Shown here: in pieces, positions 39,701 through 51,441 of the stretch
How positions within the stretch are numbered: position 1 is the first letter of the stretch
Layout: each line of letters opens with the position of its first letter
NCBI GenBank assembly: GCA_914767715.1
Contig: OU612065.1
Span: 38,564,001 to 38,628,000 of the forward strand
Direction: 5' to 3'
Source of the DNA: Membranipora membranacea
Taxonomy: Eukaryota > Bryozoa > Gymnolaemata > Cheilostomatida > Membraniporidae
Length of the DNA: 64,000 nucleotides
Program-made: the position numbers and the translations under genes
Notes under the pieces: model-generated
What the model was told of the DNA's origin: nothing
Databases searched by the model: none
The model's input: only the letters and a program-made list of their open reading frames with translations

Positions 39701-42537
39701 AAAAAGAACCGTTGCAAATGACCTACCGATACAAATACATCGAGACCTGCCCCTCCACACTGTCCTGTTTTCAGAGCTTCTAACAAAGCATCCTCATCAA
39801 TAATACCACCTCGGGCACAGTTAATGACTTTAACTCCCTTTTTACAGCGAGAGAATACATCGGCGTTAATCAGATCTGAAATAATCAGATAACAGACTCA
39901 TTTATATTGTGTCAGATGACAGCAAGGAAGCACCAAGCACGAAAATGAAAAATAAGTAGAGAGGAGACGAGTCCAAAACAAATGCAGTGCAGCCAATCAT
40001 CATCAGGTGGAACCAACAACACTGAACAAATCTATGCCAGGTTCTGGTGATGAATTAGACTATATGTAACTTACTTCTGGTTGGTGCAATGAGGGGTACG
40101 TGTACTGTAATATAATCAGCTAGTGGCCAAAGCTGCTCTATTGGATAACTGGTCACATCAAATTTAGCACTCTCCTCGGCTGACACTAATGGATCAAATC
40201 CAATTGTCTATAAATAGAAATTGTGTAAAAATGTTCATATAGCCCACCTTAGTACGATATTATCTACTCTGCAAGCACTTGGCTTTGACGTTCTTACTTC
40301 CTTATTTTTTAGGAAATTAGTTTGGCTTAGATGGCAGTTGCAAAAATAGTTCCAAGTTGAAGGATATGAGAGAAAACCTAAACATGTTAACAGGACCTGT
40401 CTTCTTTTATGTTACAATTTGAGAAGCGAAGACAGCACAGCTTTTCAATCAAATGTGTGAAGAGGTTACCCCTAAAATCATTTACTCATTGATTGATTGA
40501 GAGAAGATACTTATACTTACAGTCATTCCGAATGATCTCATACGGCTAGCCACCTCGCGACCTATCCTGCCAAGACCAATGATAGCAAGGGTTTTACCTT
40601 GTAACTCCTCTCCCATAAACAGCTTCCTGTCCCATCTTCCTTCTTTCATGGATACATTGGCCGCAGCCATGTTTCTATAAATATCACGAAGATGTGTAAA
40701 CAGGGAGAATTCTCTCTGGTGGAAATAGCCAAAAATGTTCGCTCCTTTTGTGAGATATGGATAAGGAATTGTCTCCTCATTTATTTACTGATTGCTTGCA
40801 TAATACAGCATGTATTCATAATAGAGAATGTATTACAAATCAATAATTGCTATGGCTAGTTTTACCTAATACCGGACTAGTAAGAATTGTTGTCCTTGCT
40901 AGCAATGACTTGCAAAATTTTGTACCATAACAAACAGCAGTATTGTAAAGAGGCAGCCAATCCAAGTCACACAAAATAGAGGCCATGGCTTCGTGATTTT
41001 AAGGCATAATCTGAGGCCGCAGTCACCTACCTGGAGAGACCACAGATCATAGCACAGGTCAGCTCGGCAGCGCTTATTGTGTTACCTCCAGGTGTGCTGG
41101 AAAAGAAGCCGCATATGTTATTAAGGTGGTTAATATTAATGGGACCAGAGTGGTATTCAAAGCATCAGGGGTAACGGGCAAGTCTACTCCCACTCTGGTT
41201 CTTCTCTTCTTTAGCAATTTTTGCAACATAATGGAATCAGAGACTATACATATCTATAGTCTCTGATGGAATCACAAAAAAACTGTGAGTGTCAATCTCA
41301 AAGGAAGCCCTAGCTTGACACCTAATACAGGACATAGCCATATGTATATAAATAAGAGAGATTTTGGTTATATCTAAGCACAGAGGTGGGTGTAGCTAGC
41401 TAAGGTCAATTTGCGAAATATGGCTTCCACCGGGTAATATAAGGTGAGGCAGAGAAAATAATGAGGTCAGACACTTTATTTCATCAACTCCTGAGTGCCT
41501 GTCAAAAGAGCAATCAAAATGATTGATTACAGCTGAACTTCGGTCAACATTGCTAAATATGGTTATAACACAGAGTTTGAGATCAGCGTTGCTGTGCAGT
41601 GGAAAGTTGTTAGCTACGCTTGAATGATTTAACTGATTAAATAGGCAAACAACACTAACAGCTCCGGGTTATACATTTCATCAGACCTTTGCTTTCATAA
41701 GCAGGGCAAGAGAGTCTGATAGGCTACTAATAATTGGGTACAGACTACAGAAAAAAGGCCAACTGTATTGTGACGCAAATGTAGCCCCAATTATCACCCA
41801 AGTTGGTATGATGCACAGTATATTTCATCAAAACAATGTGTGAAAGGCCCAAAGTTTTTAGTTTGTTACAAAAGCAAGAAACATGTCCCTCGGATAAACA
41901 GTATGATTAACACAAAGAGTGAGTAGTATTAGAGCGCGGCTGGATAGATGTTTTGCAAAATCAAAAATCTTTTATTATTGCAATCGTGCTTAAAAACCTA
42001 CTTCATAACAATGACGCCCTTTTGAGTGGCTGCGGTGGAGTCAATGTTGTCTGTACCAGTTCCTGCTCTGCCGATAATTGAGAGGTTAGAAGCTTCTATT
42101 ACATCAGCTGTCACCTTTGTTGCAGATCTGACTATCAGGCCATCGTGTTTCTGTAAGTAAGGAGCAGCAATAGATGAAAATTGATTGATATCGATATAAC
42201 TCATTATATTCTATATTATACCGATAGAATATTATATCCATAGTACGGCCAGCGCTAAGAGTGGTGCATCTTCTCATTTCCTCGTTATATTATTTTGCAT
42301 AGACACATAACAACACATGCACAATGATATAATGATGCACATAATCCAAAAGATGTGGGACAATTGAGTAAAAGCTCAAATTCGGTTCGTACTTACTGGA
42401 ATTTCTGCCAACATTGCAGCTTTGTCTTTTGCAAGTTTTGTGTTCATTGTCACCTTCACGCCATTGCTCTCTAGTATTGCCACGCATTTTGGGTCGACCT
42501 CATCCGTGATCAGAACACTGTTCAGTTTGAGTACCAT
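36747..42537 (-). CDS. PHGDH: D-3-phosphoglycerate dehydrogenase, complete 11-exon gene
   Basis: Catalyses the first step of serine synthesis from glycolysis: NAD-dependent oxidation of 3-phosphoglycerate to 3-phosphohydroxypyruvate, in the cytosol. Exons: 42537-42397, 42150-42002, 41096-41031, 40674-40521, 40207-40075, 39875-39727, 38714-38562, 38305-38173, 37850-37732, 37415-37190, 36886-36747. They sum to 1563 bp, 520 aa (human 533), and every phase matches. The start is ACCATGG (a strong context) opening [16 protein letters not shown], aligned with the usual N-terminus; an in-frame ATG 54 nt upstream is less likely. The substrate domain has [11 protein letters not shown] and GRAGTGTDN. 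The NAD-binding motif is GLGRIG. Catalytic Arg (CARGGI), Glu (SEPPKD) and His (PHLGAST) fall at residues 236, 265 and 283, the same numbers as I recall for human PHGDH. The C-terminal regulatory half is present. No defect seen. Confidence 0.95.
39387..39422. repeat. 13-bp perfect inverted repeat in a PHGDH intron
   Basis: TTAGAGGCGGAGA and its complement flank a 10-bp loop. It lies in a stretch (about 38880-39560) that looks repeat-like, but no terminal repeats of a larger element could be fixed. Confidence 0.6.
41231..41274. mobile_element. 26-bp palindromic insertion with 9-bp target duplication
   Basis: A foldback GAGACTATA...TATAGTCTC (41240-41265, with a trailing TG) lies between two exact copies of ATGGAATCA (41231-41239 and 41266-41274). 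The symmetry plus the 9-bp direct repeat suggest a minimal foldback transposon or an excision footprint. It lies in the PHGDH intron between exons 2 and 3. Confidence 0.55.
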
Positions 42538-44860
42538 GGTGAAAAATTGAGTTTTTAAGTCTGACTGAGTGGAGGAATAGTTCTGGATCACACAGCTTGG
42601 AGTTTGAGATGCAAATAAATTTCATTCATTCAAACCATCTCATCACGCTTTTAACAAGTGCTTATTCATGAATGCGGTTAAAACATAACCATTACTCTAC
42701 AATTATCCTATGAACTGAACAAGAAGGCACCATCATATTTTCAAGCAGGCAGTTGATTATCATTAAGTCCTCAGGCTAAAGCTTGAAGTGGGCGTGCCTT
42801 AGTATGTGAATAGAACTAATAATCAAGGGATTTTCCACTAACATCGAGGCTTTCTTCAAATTTTCCACCATTTATAACCATAATTATGTGCTCAAAAGAA
42901 CGTAGCATCTTTACCCCATGCCTTTTATGACATCATAACAGAGTCTGCTGCACATAAAATTTATCTTCACCTATTTAATATGAAAATACAGGAAGCCAAC
43001 AGCATAATATGGTAGATTGTATAACGGACTGAGGATGAAATATTCAAATGTTGGACATCAGGATATGGAGAACCAATTTTTTCAAAAGTTTGCCTCCAGA
43101 CCTAAACAAGAAGTAACTTAATTATGACATGGAGGCAATTGTTAAAAAATTAAAATGATCATCTAATATTTAGCATGGAAATGAACTCTACCTTGAAAAA
43201 TTGAGAGTATTTGGCCAAAATCTTCACACTTTCCACATCCTTTCTATATGCTTGTATGGCAGTTAGAAACTTCCGTGTTTAGAAAAACTGTTATTGACTA
43301 AAATATATGATGTTTGATGGTATAGTATACAAGTTTACTGAGCCTATGAACACATGTAATGTTTCCTGATGACACTTAGACAATATCACAGAGTAAGGAT
43401 ATCTGTGACAATATCAAACTTTGACTGAGACACAAAATAAAGTGGTTACATAACCGATGTTTACTTGTCCTTCGCTATAGCACAACAATCGTGCTGTGTA
43501 ATGTTAGTACTATATAAATAAGAATAATTATGAAACCTACTCTTCCCCCCCCCCCCCAAAACCTGTGAATTGGCAATATAAGTGATAAATGATCATCCAG
43601 ATCACAACACAGCTAAGCTTGACAAAGTTTGTCAATACAAGCTAAACACAGCTAAGAAGTCTGATATGATCAAGAAGTCTATGGTTGAAGATCAACATGT
43701 CATTGGTTCAGCACATTCCACCGTCAACCACCTCGGGTGCATAGATCAGATATTATATATATTAGGCAAGTTAGTTCCCAAAATAAAATCACTCAAATTG
43801 AAAAAAATGTTTATAGATGAGAGATAAATTTGGGATCGCTCACTCATATCAGTGACGAGTTGAGATAGTGTCTAATATGATAATAGCTTAGACCAAGATA
43901 AATTTTTGATTTCCATCTCAGCATTTCGTGCTCTTGGAGAATTTAAGAAATTGCATTTAGTTTGATTCATTCTTTGACTCATAAAAACCTTAGCTGTAGG
44001 GAATAGAGACATAATGTGACTGGGAAGGGACAGCCGCAGCCAAATGTTTACTAATGTATATGCTATACAAACTTTGTCGAGTTATCACAATAGACAAATT
44101 TTTCACATCACGCTTCCTCATCAGTAGTGTAACATGACACTGCTGAAAATACACACAGCCCGAATGCCCAGAAGTTGCCTACCCAGTTTTTCTGACGTTG
44201 GGTAGCAATCTATTTTTTTCTTTACTTTGCCTACAATTATTGTCATTTTATGTGAGTTCCCAGGAGTTTAAGTCGCTACAAAAGCAATGGAAAGTGCAGG
44301 TCTCCATATTATATCAATTTAAAGAGCTCAAAAAAGTTTTAAAAGCTCATAGGTTCTCAAGATGCTGACAAGTTCTCTGAAACCTGGATTCTTGATTTTG
44401 AAGTTGCCCCTCAATCTTATGCTCTTCTGCATGGGCCATATTCCTGGGAAGTTCATGCTGTCTCCAGCTCCTTGGCTTAACTCAAGCTAAGATTTATTCC
44501 TTGAGGGTATGTTAAAATATGTATAGACGGGAGTAGATAACTTCCTCATGGTTATTCACTTGTGACTTTAGTCCGAGCCCCTCAGACTTTTGCCCCTCGC
44601 CCGACAGCCCACCGGCGAGGGACTTAGACTAGACTTCTTTGTCATCATAATTTTCATACTGCCACATGTTTCATTGGTTGATTTGCATAACCATCAACAT
44701 TTAAACCTGTTCTAGCAGATTTTGTTTATCTGCATGATCCCCACAGGGCATGACGCAATGTTTCGAGCCTTTTGTATGCGTGGCTGATGTGATAGTATAA
44801 TAACACATAGAAAATAACATTCCTAATTTCATAAGACAATAGTTTTGTGTAACAATCCGA
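42538..44860. other. intergenic region between PHGDH (5' end) and RPS2 (3' end)
   Basis: No exon was recognised in about 2.3 kb. It should contain the PHGDH promoter near its left end. A run of C lies at about 43547-43557. The longest open frame (43582-43827) is Lys-rich and matches no known family. Confidence 0.4.
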
Positions 44861-44866
44861 TTTATT
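44861..44866 (-). terminator. RPS2: polyadenylation signal of RPS2
   Basis: AATAAA on the minus strand 60 nt past the RPS2 stop codon, the short 3' UTR usual for ribosomal protein genes. Confidence 0.6.
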
Positions 44867-44925
44867 GGGAACAACTCTGATTTTGGTACCAGAACATTAC
44901 AATTCTTTGTGGTTGGTGTGATGCA

Positions 44926-46293
44926 TTATGCAGCTACTCTTGCCTTCTCTGGGTCATGATGTTTAGCCAGGTAGTCTGTGAACTCTTCATAAGGTGACTT
45001 GGTGAAGACTGTTTCCTTCCACAGATCAGGGGTAAGGAATGAGTAGGTCCTAGAGATGGCCATGAAGGTAGCCTTGGCTGTAAAAGAAAAGGTATTTTTC
45101 ATTTGGTGGCAATAACTCACACTATACCTCGGTGACATCTTTAATCCTTCATGTCTTTTGAAAATACCATAGATATGACACAGAATCAAGTCAAAAATTT
45201 ACCATCAGACATCTAACTTTCAATGTGACAAGCAAATATTACTACAAGTCCATATGAAGTGCATACATAACAATGAATCTTACCGAAGTTGCCGAGTGTG
45301 GCAGTGGCTCCTACAGATTGAGTGTAGATATCCTGGATACCAGCCATGGTCAACAGCTTCTTTGGAACTGGGGCAGCGACGATTCCGGTACCTCTTGGTG
45401 CAGGAATAAGTCTTACACTGCATGATCCACACTTACCGTGCACCTATAAACATCAAATAATATTTCTCATAAAACTCAAGCAAAAGATAGATATACCATA
45501 TCAACGACTTTAGAATGTGTATTCGCATTGTCTTCTATGACACAAAGCTTTACATTGGAGCTCAAAGCTCAAGTACTAAATTACCTTGCAAGGGATGGTG
45601 TGAGGATCTCCGAGCTTGTTACCCCAGTATCCACGTCTGACAGGTACAATGGAGAGCTTTCCTAGGATGATGGCACCACGGATAGCAGTGGCAACTTCCT
45701 TGGAGCACTTCACTCCAAGACCAACATGACCATTGAAGTCACCAAGAGCAACAATCGCTTTGAATCTGGTTCTCTGACCGGCAGTGGTCTGTTTCTGGAC
45801 AGGCATGATCTTCAGCACCTCGTCCTTCAGGGTGCTTCCAAGGAAGTAGTCAATGATCTCAAACTCCTGCATGACAAGTGGAAATTCCAAAATTAATGAT
45901 CCGGTGATAGAGTTAGCCGCTAAACAAGTGGGTATCATTCTCACAATTTATAACGTGTAGGCACGCCAGTACACTGAAAAATTGATATATATGCCTATAG
46001 ACACAGGGATTTGCTTACTTACACTCTTAACCTACCTTAACGGGGAGAGAGAAAAGGTAGATCTCTTCAAGAGTCTTGATCTTCATGTCCTTGACAAGAC
46101 GTCCAAGCTTGGTAGCTGGGACCCATTCCTTATCTCCCTTGTCGCCTCCACGGCCACGTCCTCTACCTCTTCCACGGCCTCTTCCTCTGCCGCGTCCACG
46201 ACCGCCAAATCCTCCACGGAATTCACCGGCTGGAGCTGCTGCTCCTCCCTCAGGAGCTGGTGCTGCTGGAGCTGCTGGAGCTGGGTCCGCCAT
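44926..46293 (-). CDS. RPS2: 40S ribosomal protein S2 (uS5), complete
   Basis: A universal small-subunit ribosomal protein near the decoding centre and mRNA entry. Coding exons: 46293-46036, 45866-45585, 45443-45284, 45077-44926, summing to 852 bp, 283 aa (human 293). The N-terminus is Ala/Pro-rich, then an RG-repeat stretch (about residues 25-50), the arginine-methylated tail known in animal S2. The conserved body follows: [20 protein letters not shown], then the S5 N-domain [18 protein letters not shown] and the S5 C-domain [19 protein letters not shown]. The start ATG follows the acceptor TTTTAG by three bases, so most of the 5' UTR is in an upstream exon. It is transcribed away from POLR3K from a shared intergenic stretch. 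No defect seen. Confidence 0.96.
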
Positions 46294-46759
46294 TTGCTAA
46301 AATTAAATTTTAAAACTTGGTTACATATACGATTATATATTTCGATTGTTAATCAGTCAGTTCATTTCTATCCTAGCTGATCTACTATCTATCTTTTCTA
46401 TGAGGTGCATGACAATCCAAGAGCTCCAAGGCACAAAAATGTAGCTCACAGTCTTATGTGTTGTCTGGTAGAGAGAGTGAGAGTGTCAAGTACTGGCTGC
46501 TGTGGCCTGTTTTGACTAGCTTGGCCATAGTTTTTTCTATGAGCTTGGCTATGACTGGAACAACAAAATAGCTGGTTGCATCAGGTAGGAAAAAAGTTGT
46601 CAAGCATACTACAACTCCTATTTACAAGCCATCAGATCCTTTGGAATAAGCCAAAAGTCAAACAACATGGGTACATATTCATATATTTTGAATGTTAGAG
46701 GTAGAAACCGGGATGGGCCATATAATTTACGATAAAAAATATAGTTGGTGAAAACTTAC

Positions 46760-46796
46760 GTGTGTTCGGTTTTTCAGAATTGAAAAGAGAGGAAGA
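46760..46796 (-). promoter_or_regulatory. RPS2: RPS2 5' leader exon with TOP-like pyrimidine tract
   Basis: On the minus strand the sequence CTTCCTCTCTTTTC is followed by a short stretch ending at a consensus donor CACAC/GTAAGT at 46760. Such a pyrimidine-rich 5' end is the 5' TOP mark of ribosomal protein mRNAs, whose translation follows mTOR signalling. Together with the TTTTAG acceptor just before the start codon this implies a non-coding first exon of about 35 nt. The exact transcription start is inferred. Confidence 0.6.
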
Positions 46797-46953
46797 TGCT
46801 GTATCCTGTTAGACTATTGTTTTGGATTGATTATATATAATTCATCGGAAAAATGATGACATTATCATATCACAGTGCGAAGATCTGATTATAATATAGT
46901 GGCCTACTATTACAACATGAGTGAATGAAGTAAAGTTTTTTGATTGTGGTAAT
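46797..46953. promoter_or_regulatory. probable bidirectional promoter of RPS2 and POLR3K
   Basis: Only about 160 bp separate the inferred RPS2 start site (minus) from the POLR3K start codon (plus), so both promoters must lie in or overlap this stretch. It is AT-rich. I could not point to specific elements with confidence. Confidence 0.5.
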
Positions 46954-49496
46954 ATGCTCACTTTTTGTCCAACATGTGCCAATATATTGGTAGTGGAGGA
47001 GGCAAGTAGTACTGTGAGACTTGCTTGTAGTACATGTCCTTATGTACACAATATTAAAAGAAAGGTGAGTGAGATGTTCTGTTGGTTGTTTGTTCATGAC
47101 GTTCATGCCGAATCATCAGTCTTACTCTTATTTATAATTATTTAATTAGTTATTTAAAATCATTGATAATCATTGAATATATATCAATGTTTATAATGAT
47201 TATCATCATTATTATCAATTCAATGATATGACCTAAACTAGTTTATTGTTCATACATTGTACACACATTCATGCATCACATATACATTTTTTCACATTCA
47301 TTCACTGAAGCCAAAGACTACTATGGATATAACAATGCAATCCAGTCCTTCCTTGGACTGGTCATACCACTTCATTCATACCATCATCATTGCCACAGCA
47401 ATTAATCAGATTAATGACTCTATCATAGTAGCAAGTAAGTGTGACCATTTTGTGGACTGGTGCACAGGCATTCTGTACTAGTTGGTGAAAGTCCAGTGGT
47501 TGAGTGCCCCAGTGGTTGAGGCCTCGACCACTTACTTACATACTCACTGTCTGTGCTGGTGAGAGAATCAATAATCGACAGAGGCCGAGTAGATATCCGC
47601 GCTTTGTACTATCTATACAAACTGTCCTGTGGTCTCTTGTTATTTCTTGATTATCTGAATCGATCGATATACAATTTACATTGACTAAATAAATGGATAT
47701 GGGGAAATCCTTCCTCCCGTCATCCTAATGGAACAAGACCTTCCGAAGTAGGGTAGAGGATTCAATCGCATGATGAAATTATGTGATTATTATCATTATC
47801 ATACTCTATTTTATCTCATGTTGACATAAGGTTTCTTCATCACCTGATAGTCCATTTGTCAGCTGTAGGAAATCTTAAACTCTTGGCCGCATAAGATACT
47901 ATGAACATTTGCTCTGTTTTGCCATAACAAGCATGTTTTGTGGGGTGGTGCTGCCTGTGACAGTGCTTGCTGGTATAAACATCTTCATTACAATACTGCA
48001 CCCATAATCTAATATGGTTAACGTTTTATGGCATCTTTTTGTTTTAGATAACACGCAGAAGTTACCCTAAATTGAAAGAGGTAGATGATGTTCTCGGCGG
48101 ATCGGAGGCATGGAAAAATGTAGATTCTACAGAAGGTAATGCTGTAAACACTGATGATTTATATTCTAGTCAGGGGTTCCTAAGGGTCAACTATATGTAA
48201 CAATATGTTGGTGTATGGCTTGACACACCAGTGCAGACACACCAGTGCAGACACACCAGTGCATTCTTACTGCCTATGGCAGCATATAGCCTTGTCACGC
48301 GGCTACTCCCCAAACAAAAAACTTAGCAGCGTGACGAGGCTAAGGATCATGGACAAGAATTAGGACTCCAAAATATATTATAGTAAGTGGCTTGAAAACG
48401 CTGAATCAACTGCAGAAAGAAGATTTTAGCAGCAATTCAACCTGTCAATGAGGTGTTGGGGAAATATTGTTGTTGTATCATGGTGACTGAAAGCCATTTA
48501 ACTTCTGGAATTTTACCCGCCAAAGTACAATAAGTTTGTTGTTCAGGATATTTATCCACAATATGACACCCCTCGGTAATCGGTATCTTGTTGTCTTGTA
48601 CAAAAAAAAATTCGGATAAATTAAAAAACTTGATAGGTGATACAAATTTGATGATTTGATTCTACTATCGAAATAAAACACTCATGTCGGTTGTCTCCAT
48701 GATTCAAGTAAAGGTTCACAAATCTCCACAATTATCTGTGTTCACACAATAATCAAAAGCCAAATGCTGTGTTTTCGGAAAATTATATCAGAGAGCTTGG
48801 TCTCTAACTCCCTGATCGTATCAATATTGAAGTTTTTCTACTCTCTGGAGTTGTCTGACCATGTTATGAGAGACGACAATTCCACTCTGACTAAGATATT
48901 TGGAAATACTAGCCAGTTTGATACTAATGGCGCTACCACTATTTCTACTTGGCTCAACTGCCATCAGGAAATAAGTCTCATACAACGTGGCTTATAGCAG
49001 TTCTCCTCAATTTATGTGGAAGCTAAGTCGAAGGTTGAGAGGCTATTTTGTTGGGACTCATCTCTAAGAATTTGCAGTTTGTTAGGGCTGACAGATGTCC
49101 TCAATTTGAGTCTATTGAAGTCAGTCCGATTAACTAGGTCTAGTCTTAGCAAATTCATATGAAGTTTCCAAGACAATCAAGTGAAATCACACATGTTAAG
49201 CAACTTCTTTAGTGGGTAATTTTACCACTAAAAATATCTTGGCTCAATGGACATCCATTTCCTGTTTCATATACTCTTTCTTACCCTGACCGGTATGCCT
49301 AATGCAGTATGAATGTTTGCGTAAGTTTGTATGTAGTATACACTAACATTATATTTTCTTTCTTGTAGAAACTTGTCCAAAGTGCAGTCATAATCGGGCG
49401 TATTTCATGCAGATTCAGACTAGGTCAGCAGATGAACCAATGACCACATTCTACAAATGCTGCAGTATACAATGTGGACACAGATGGAGAGATTGA
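46954..49496 (+). CDS. POLR3K: RNA polymerase III subunit RPC10 (C11/TFIIS-like), complete
   Basis: The small zinc-ribbon subunit of RNA polymerase III, needed for RNA cleavage, termination and reinitiation in the nucleus. Exons 46954-47064, 48048-48135 and 49369-49496 give 327 bp, exactly 108 aa, the human length. The N-terminal zinc ribbon has CPTC and CSTCPYVHNI. The linker has YPKLKEVDDVLGGSEAW. The C-terminal TFIIS-like ribbon has CPKC, the conserved acidic hairpin RSADEPMTTFYKC and CGHRWRD, followed by TGA. DE in the hairpin is the catalytic acidic pair known from TFIIS. Introns are phase 0 and phase 1 with good GT-AG sites. Intron 2 holds a 14-bp triplication and a foldback element. 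Confidence 0.97.
47472..47532. repeat. foldback element, family A copy 2
   Basis: Matches the reverse complement of the 34606-34693 element: TTCTGTA, GTTGGTG, AAGTCC, GTGGT-GAGTGCCC, then GTGGTTGAGGCC and a short inverted GACCACT. The second terminal arm is lost. It lies in POLR3K intron 1. Confidence 0.6.
48221..48262. repeat. three perfect tandem copies of a 14-bp unit
   Basis: GACACACCAGTGCA is repeated three times without change in POLR3K intron 2. Confidence 0.9.
48279..48345. mobile_element. foldback element, family B (TAGCC-TTGTCACGC ends)
   Basis: TAGCCTTGTCACGCGGCTA at the left faces TTAGCAGCGTGACGAGGCTA at the right as an imperfect inverted repeat around an A/C-rich loop. The same end sequence recurs at 57161-57238 and in shorter form at 50843-50907 and 58932-58948. 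No target duplication was clear here. Confidence 0.6.
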
Positions 49497-50834
49497 GATA
49501 ACAAATATTGAGACAACAACTACATTGTATGGCATCGATATGTCAAGACAACACTAGCAGATGTGGATAATCGAGTTGGGAGAACTGAAAAAGGAGCAGA
49601 CAACTCAATGACTCGGGATCGTTTAGAGAGAAAATATATTACACCGGGGAGGTTGGGATACCCTCTCTGATTACATACATGTATTGTTATAATAATAATA
49701 CTTTTATTTGCATGATTATAATTCAGGGATTGCTTTTCATAGTGTACCAAGGAAAAGGGAACAAAAAATAGACACAATTTGAATGGTTGTATTTGATGTT
49801 TTTGATGTGTAATTTCTAGGTAAATGGCATCCGTTACATCATTGATATATGCCACATCCTTTGTGAAAGCGATAGTGTAGGTCAGTCCAGTATGTAAGCA
49901 TTCTCTTAAGAAACAAGTTGAGAATGGATAGATATTCAAGTTTGTGTCCCTGTAATTTGTAGAAGCCTGCATCAATGCAAAAGTAAGTTATTAACATCAT
50001 CGCTATTTCATATTTCAATGTTTGAGTGAGCAGTATCCATGTTTTATTGAGGGTATCATATCCATTAAGTATTAAAACGCAGAAAAGTTTACCTATTCAC
50101 TATCAACAAGGTAATATTAGCTTATAAAAATGGATTAAAACCAAAAGTGCTGAACTACATTCTTGTCGTAATGCTTTCCTAATCCAAGCGTCTGAATAAA
50201 AAGTGTTATTTATAAAAGTAAATATGTGCTAGAGCTTTGTTAGCTAGTTGGGAGTATATTTTATATAAAGTAAAGAGGGTGAAGGAAATGTAAGCTCTAT
50301 AGCTTTAAAGTTAGCCATTTGAACTTTTCCACCCGCATACACTCAACTCCATCGAGTATTCACGGTTAGGTAGGTAATGACCGAGACAAGGCCAAATACA
50401 AGCAAAGCTTTTGCCAGCTGATATATTTTGTAGGGTGAAGATTTTTTCAGAATTGTTCTTTTGTTAGCAATAAGTTTCGGAGAAGAAAGGGCTCAGGCTT
50501 CGTCTCTGTGTTAGAAGGCTCTGTGGGAAGTTTGCATGCAAGGAATCTGTACAGCGATCAACATTGCTGCTCAAACGACTTTGTTTTCGGCCTCTCTGTT
50601 GTAGACTTACGAACTGCGCTGCTGCATGTTTAACTGGTGATCCATAAAGGTTTATTGATCGTTTAAAAAAATGTCTACAGCTAATTAAACAAATAAAGTT
50701 TTACCGCAAGTTTAAAAAGATACTGATGAGTGATTTGAAATGAAATTTTGCAAATAGCAGTGATATTAACAGGAAATGGTTATACTTACGTCTTACGTCA
50801 GTTCTAGTTTATCCTTCATCTCTTGTATTAGTGG

Positions 50835-50915
50835 TGTGTACCTAGCCACATGACTGCTTTTTTTATTTTGGGCGTAAATAAAAAAGTGGTCGAGTGACAA
50901 GGCTAAATGTGTACC
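50835..50915. mobile_element. 65-bp degenerate foldback insertion with 8-bp target duplication
   Basis: The insert 50843-50907 begins TAGCC and ends GGCTAAA, with loosely complementary T-rich and A-rich arms. It is flanked by exact copies of TGTGTACC (50835-50842 and 50908-50915). The ends resemble family B. Confidence 0.5.
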
Positions 50916-51040
50916 GGCAAGCAGCAAGTGTATGTTATTATGTTGATGAAATCACCTACTATGCTTAGTTTTGATTGCTTGTGATTACTCTCTTTTGCAC
51001 TCCTGATTTATATTAAGTCTTTTGGCTGCTCTGGTTTGAT

Positions 51041-51091
51041 GATTTTAGCCATAGACAAAACACACATGTGTGTTTTGTCTATGATTTTAGC
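51041..51091. mobile_element. 34-bp perfect palindrome with 9-bp flanking repeat
   Basis: 51050-51083 is a perfect palindrome without a loop (arm CATAGACAAAACACACA). The direct repeat GATTTTAGC lies on both sides (51041-51049 and 51083-51091, sharing one base with the palindrome end). This is what a very small foldback insertion would leave. Confidence 0.65.
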
Positions 51092-51320
51092 TCAATCGAG
51101 CAGTGTTGCAGCCTCCATACGATTTCCAGCTGGATTTTTCGGCGTACCACACAACGTTTGAGAATAAGGTGGCAGAAGCTGTTTGATTGTAGAAATGGTT
51201 CTGGTTGTGATTGGATGGTTGAAGTTACCAAATATATGATATATTTTCCATGAGGGAATTCCCACGAATTCTTCAGTTAAATTCCCTTGAAAGTACCAAT
51301 TGTTGTGAGCAATAAAAATG

Positions 51321-51406
51321 TCAGAGCAATTCCCTTGTCAGAGCAATCTGACAATGTCAGAGCAATCTGACCAATATCAGAGCAATAAAAAACTGCTCTG
51401 ACATTG
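51321..51406. repeat. four TCAGAGCAAT repeats plus an inverted copy
   Basis: TCAGAGCAAT occurs at 51321, 51338, 51357 and 51377, and the complement of AATGTCAGAGCA follows near 51393-51406. The block sits directly upstream of the LINE ORF1 start and may be part of its 5' UTR or a separate small foldback. Confidence 0.65.
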
Positions 51407-51441
51407 TTTTTAGTAAAACCTATACTAGTAATATTTAACAA

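Larger units (their letters stand above)
49497..51441. other. region between POLR3K and the LINE, with repeat remnants
   Basis: No exon was recognised. The minus strand between about 49990 and 49690 ends in ATGCAAATAAAAGTATTATTATTAT, broken here as ATGCAAATAAAAG plus an (ATT)n tail, which looks like the 3' end of a retroposon. A 151-aa open frame antisense here (49975-49520) is probably part of it. Family B and palindromic elements follow at 50843-50907 and 51050-51083. How much belongs to the LINE 5' UTR is unknown. Confidence 0.4.

Noticed and set aside
49520-49975. 151-codon minus-strand frame as a host gene
   Set aside because: It overlaps what looks like a retroposon tail and has no known domain; better read as a repeat remnant.
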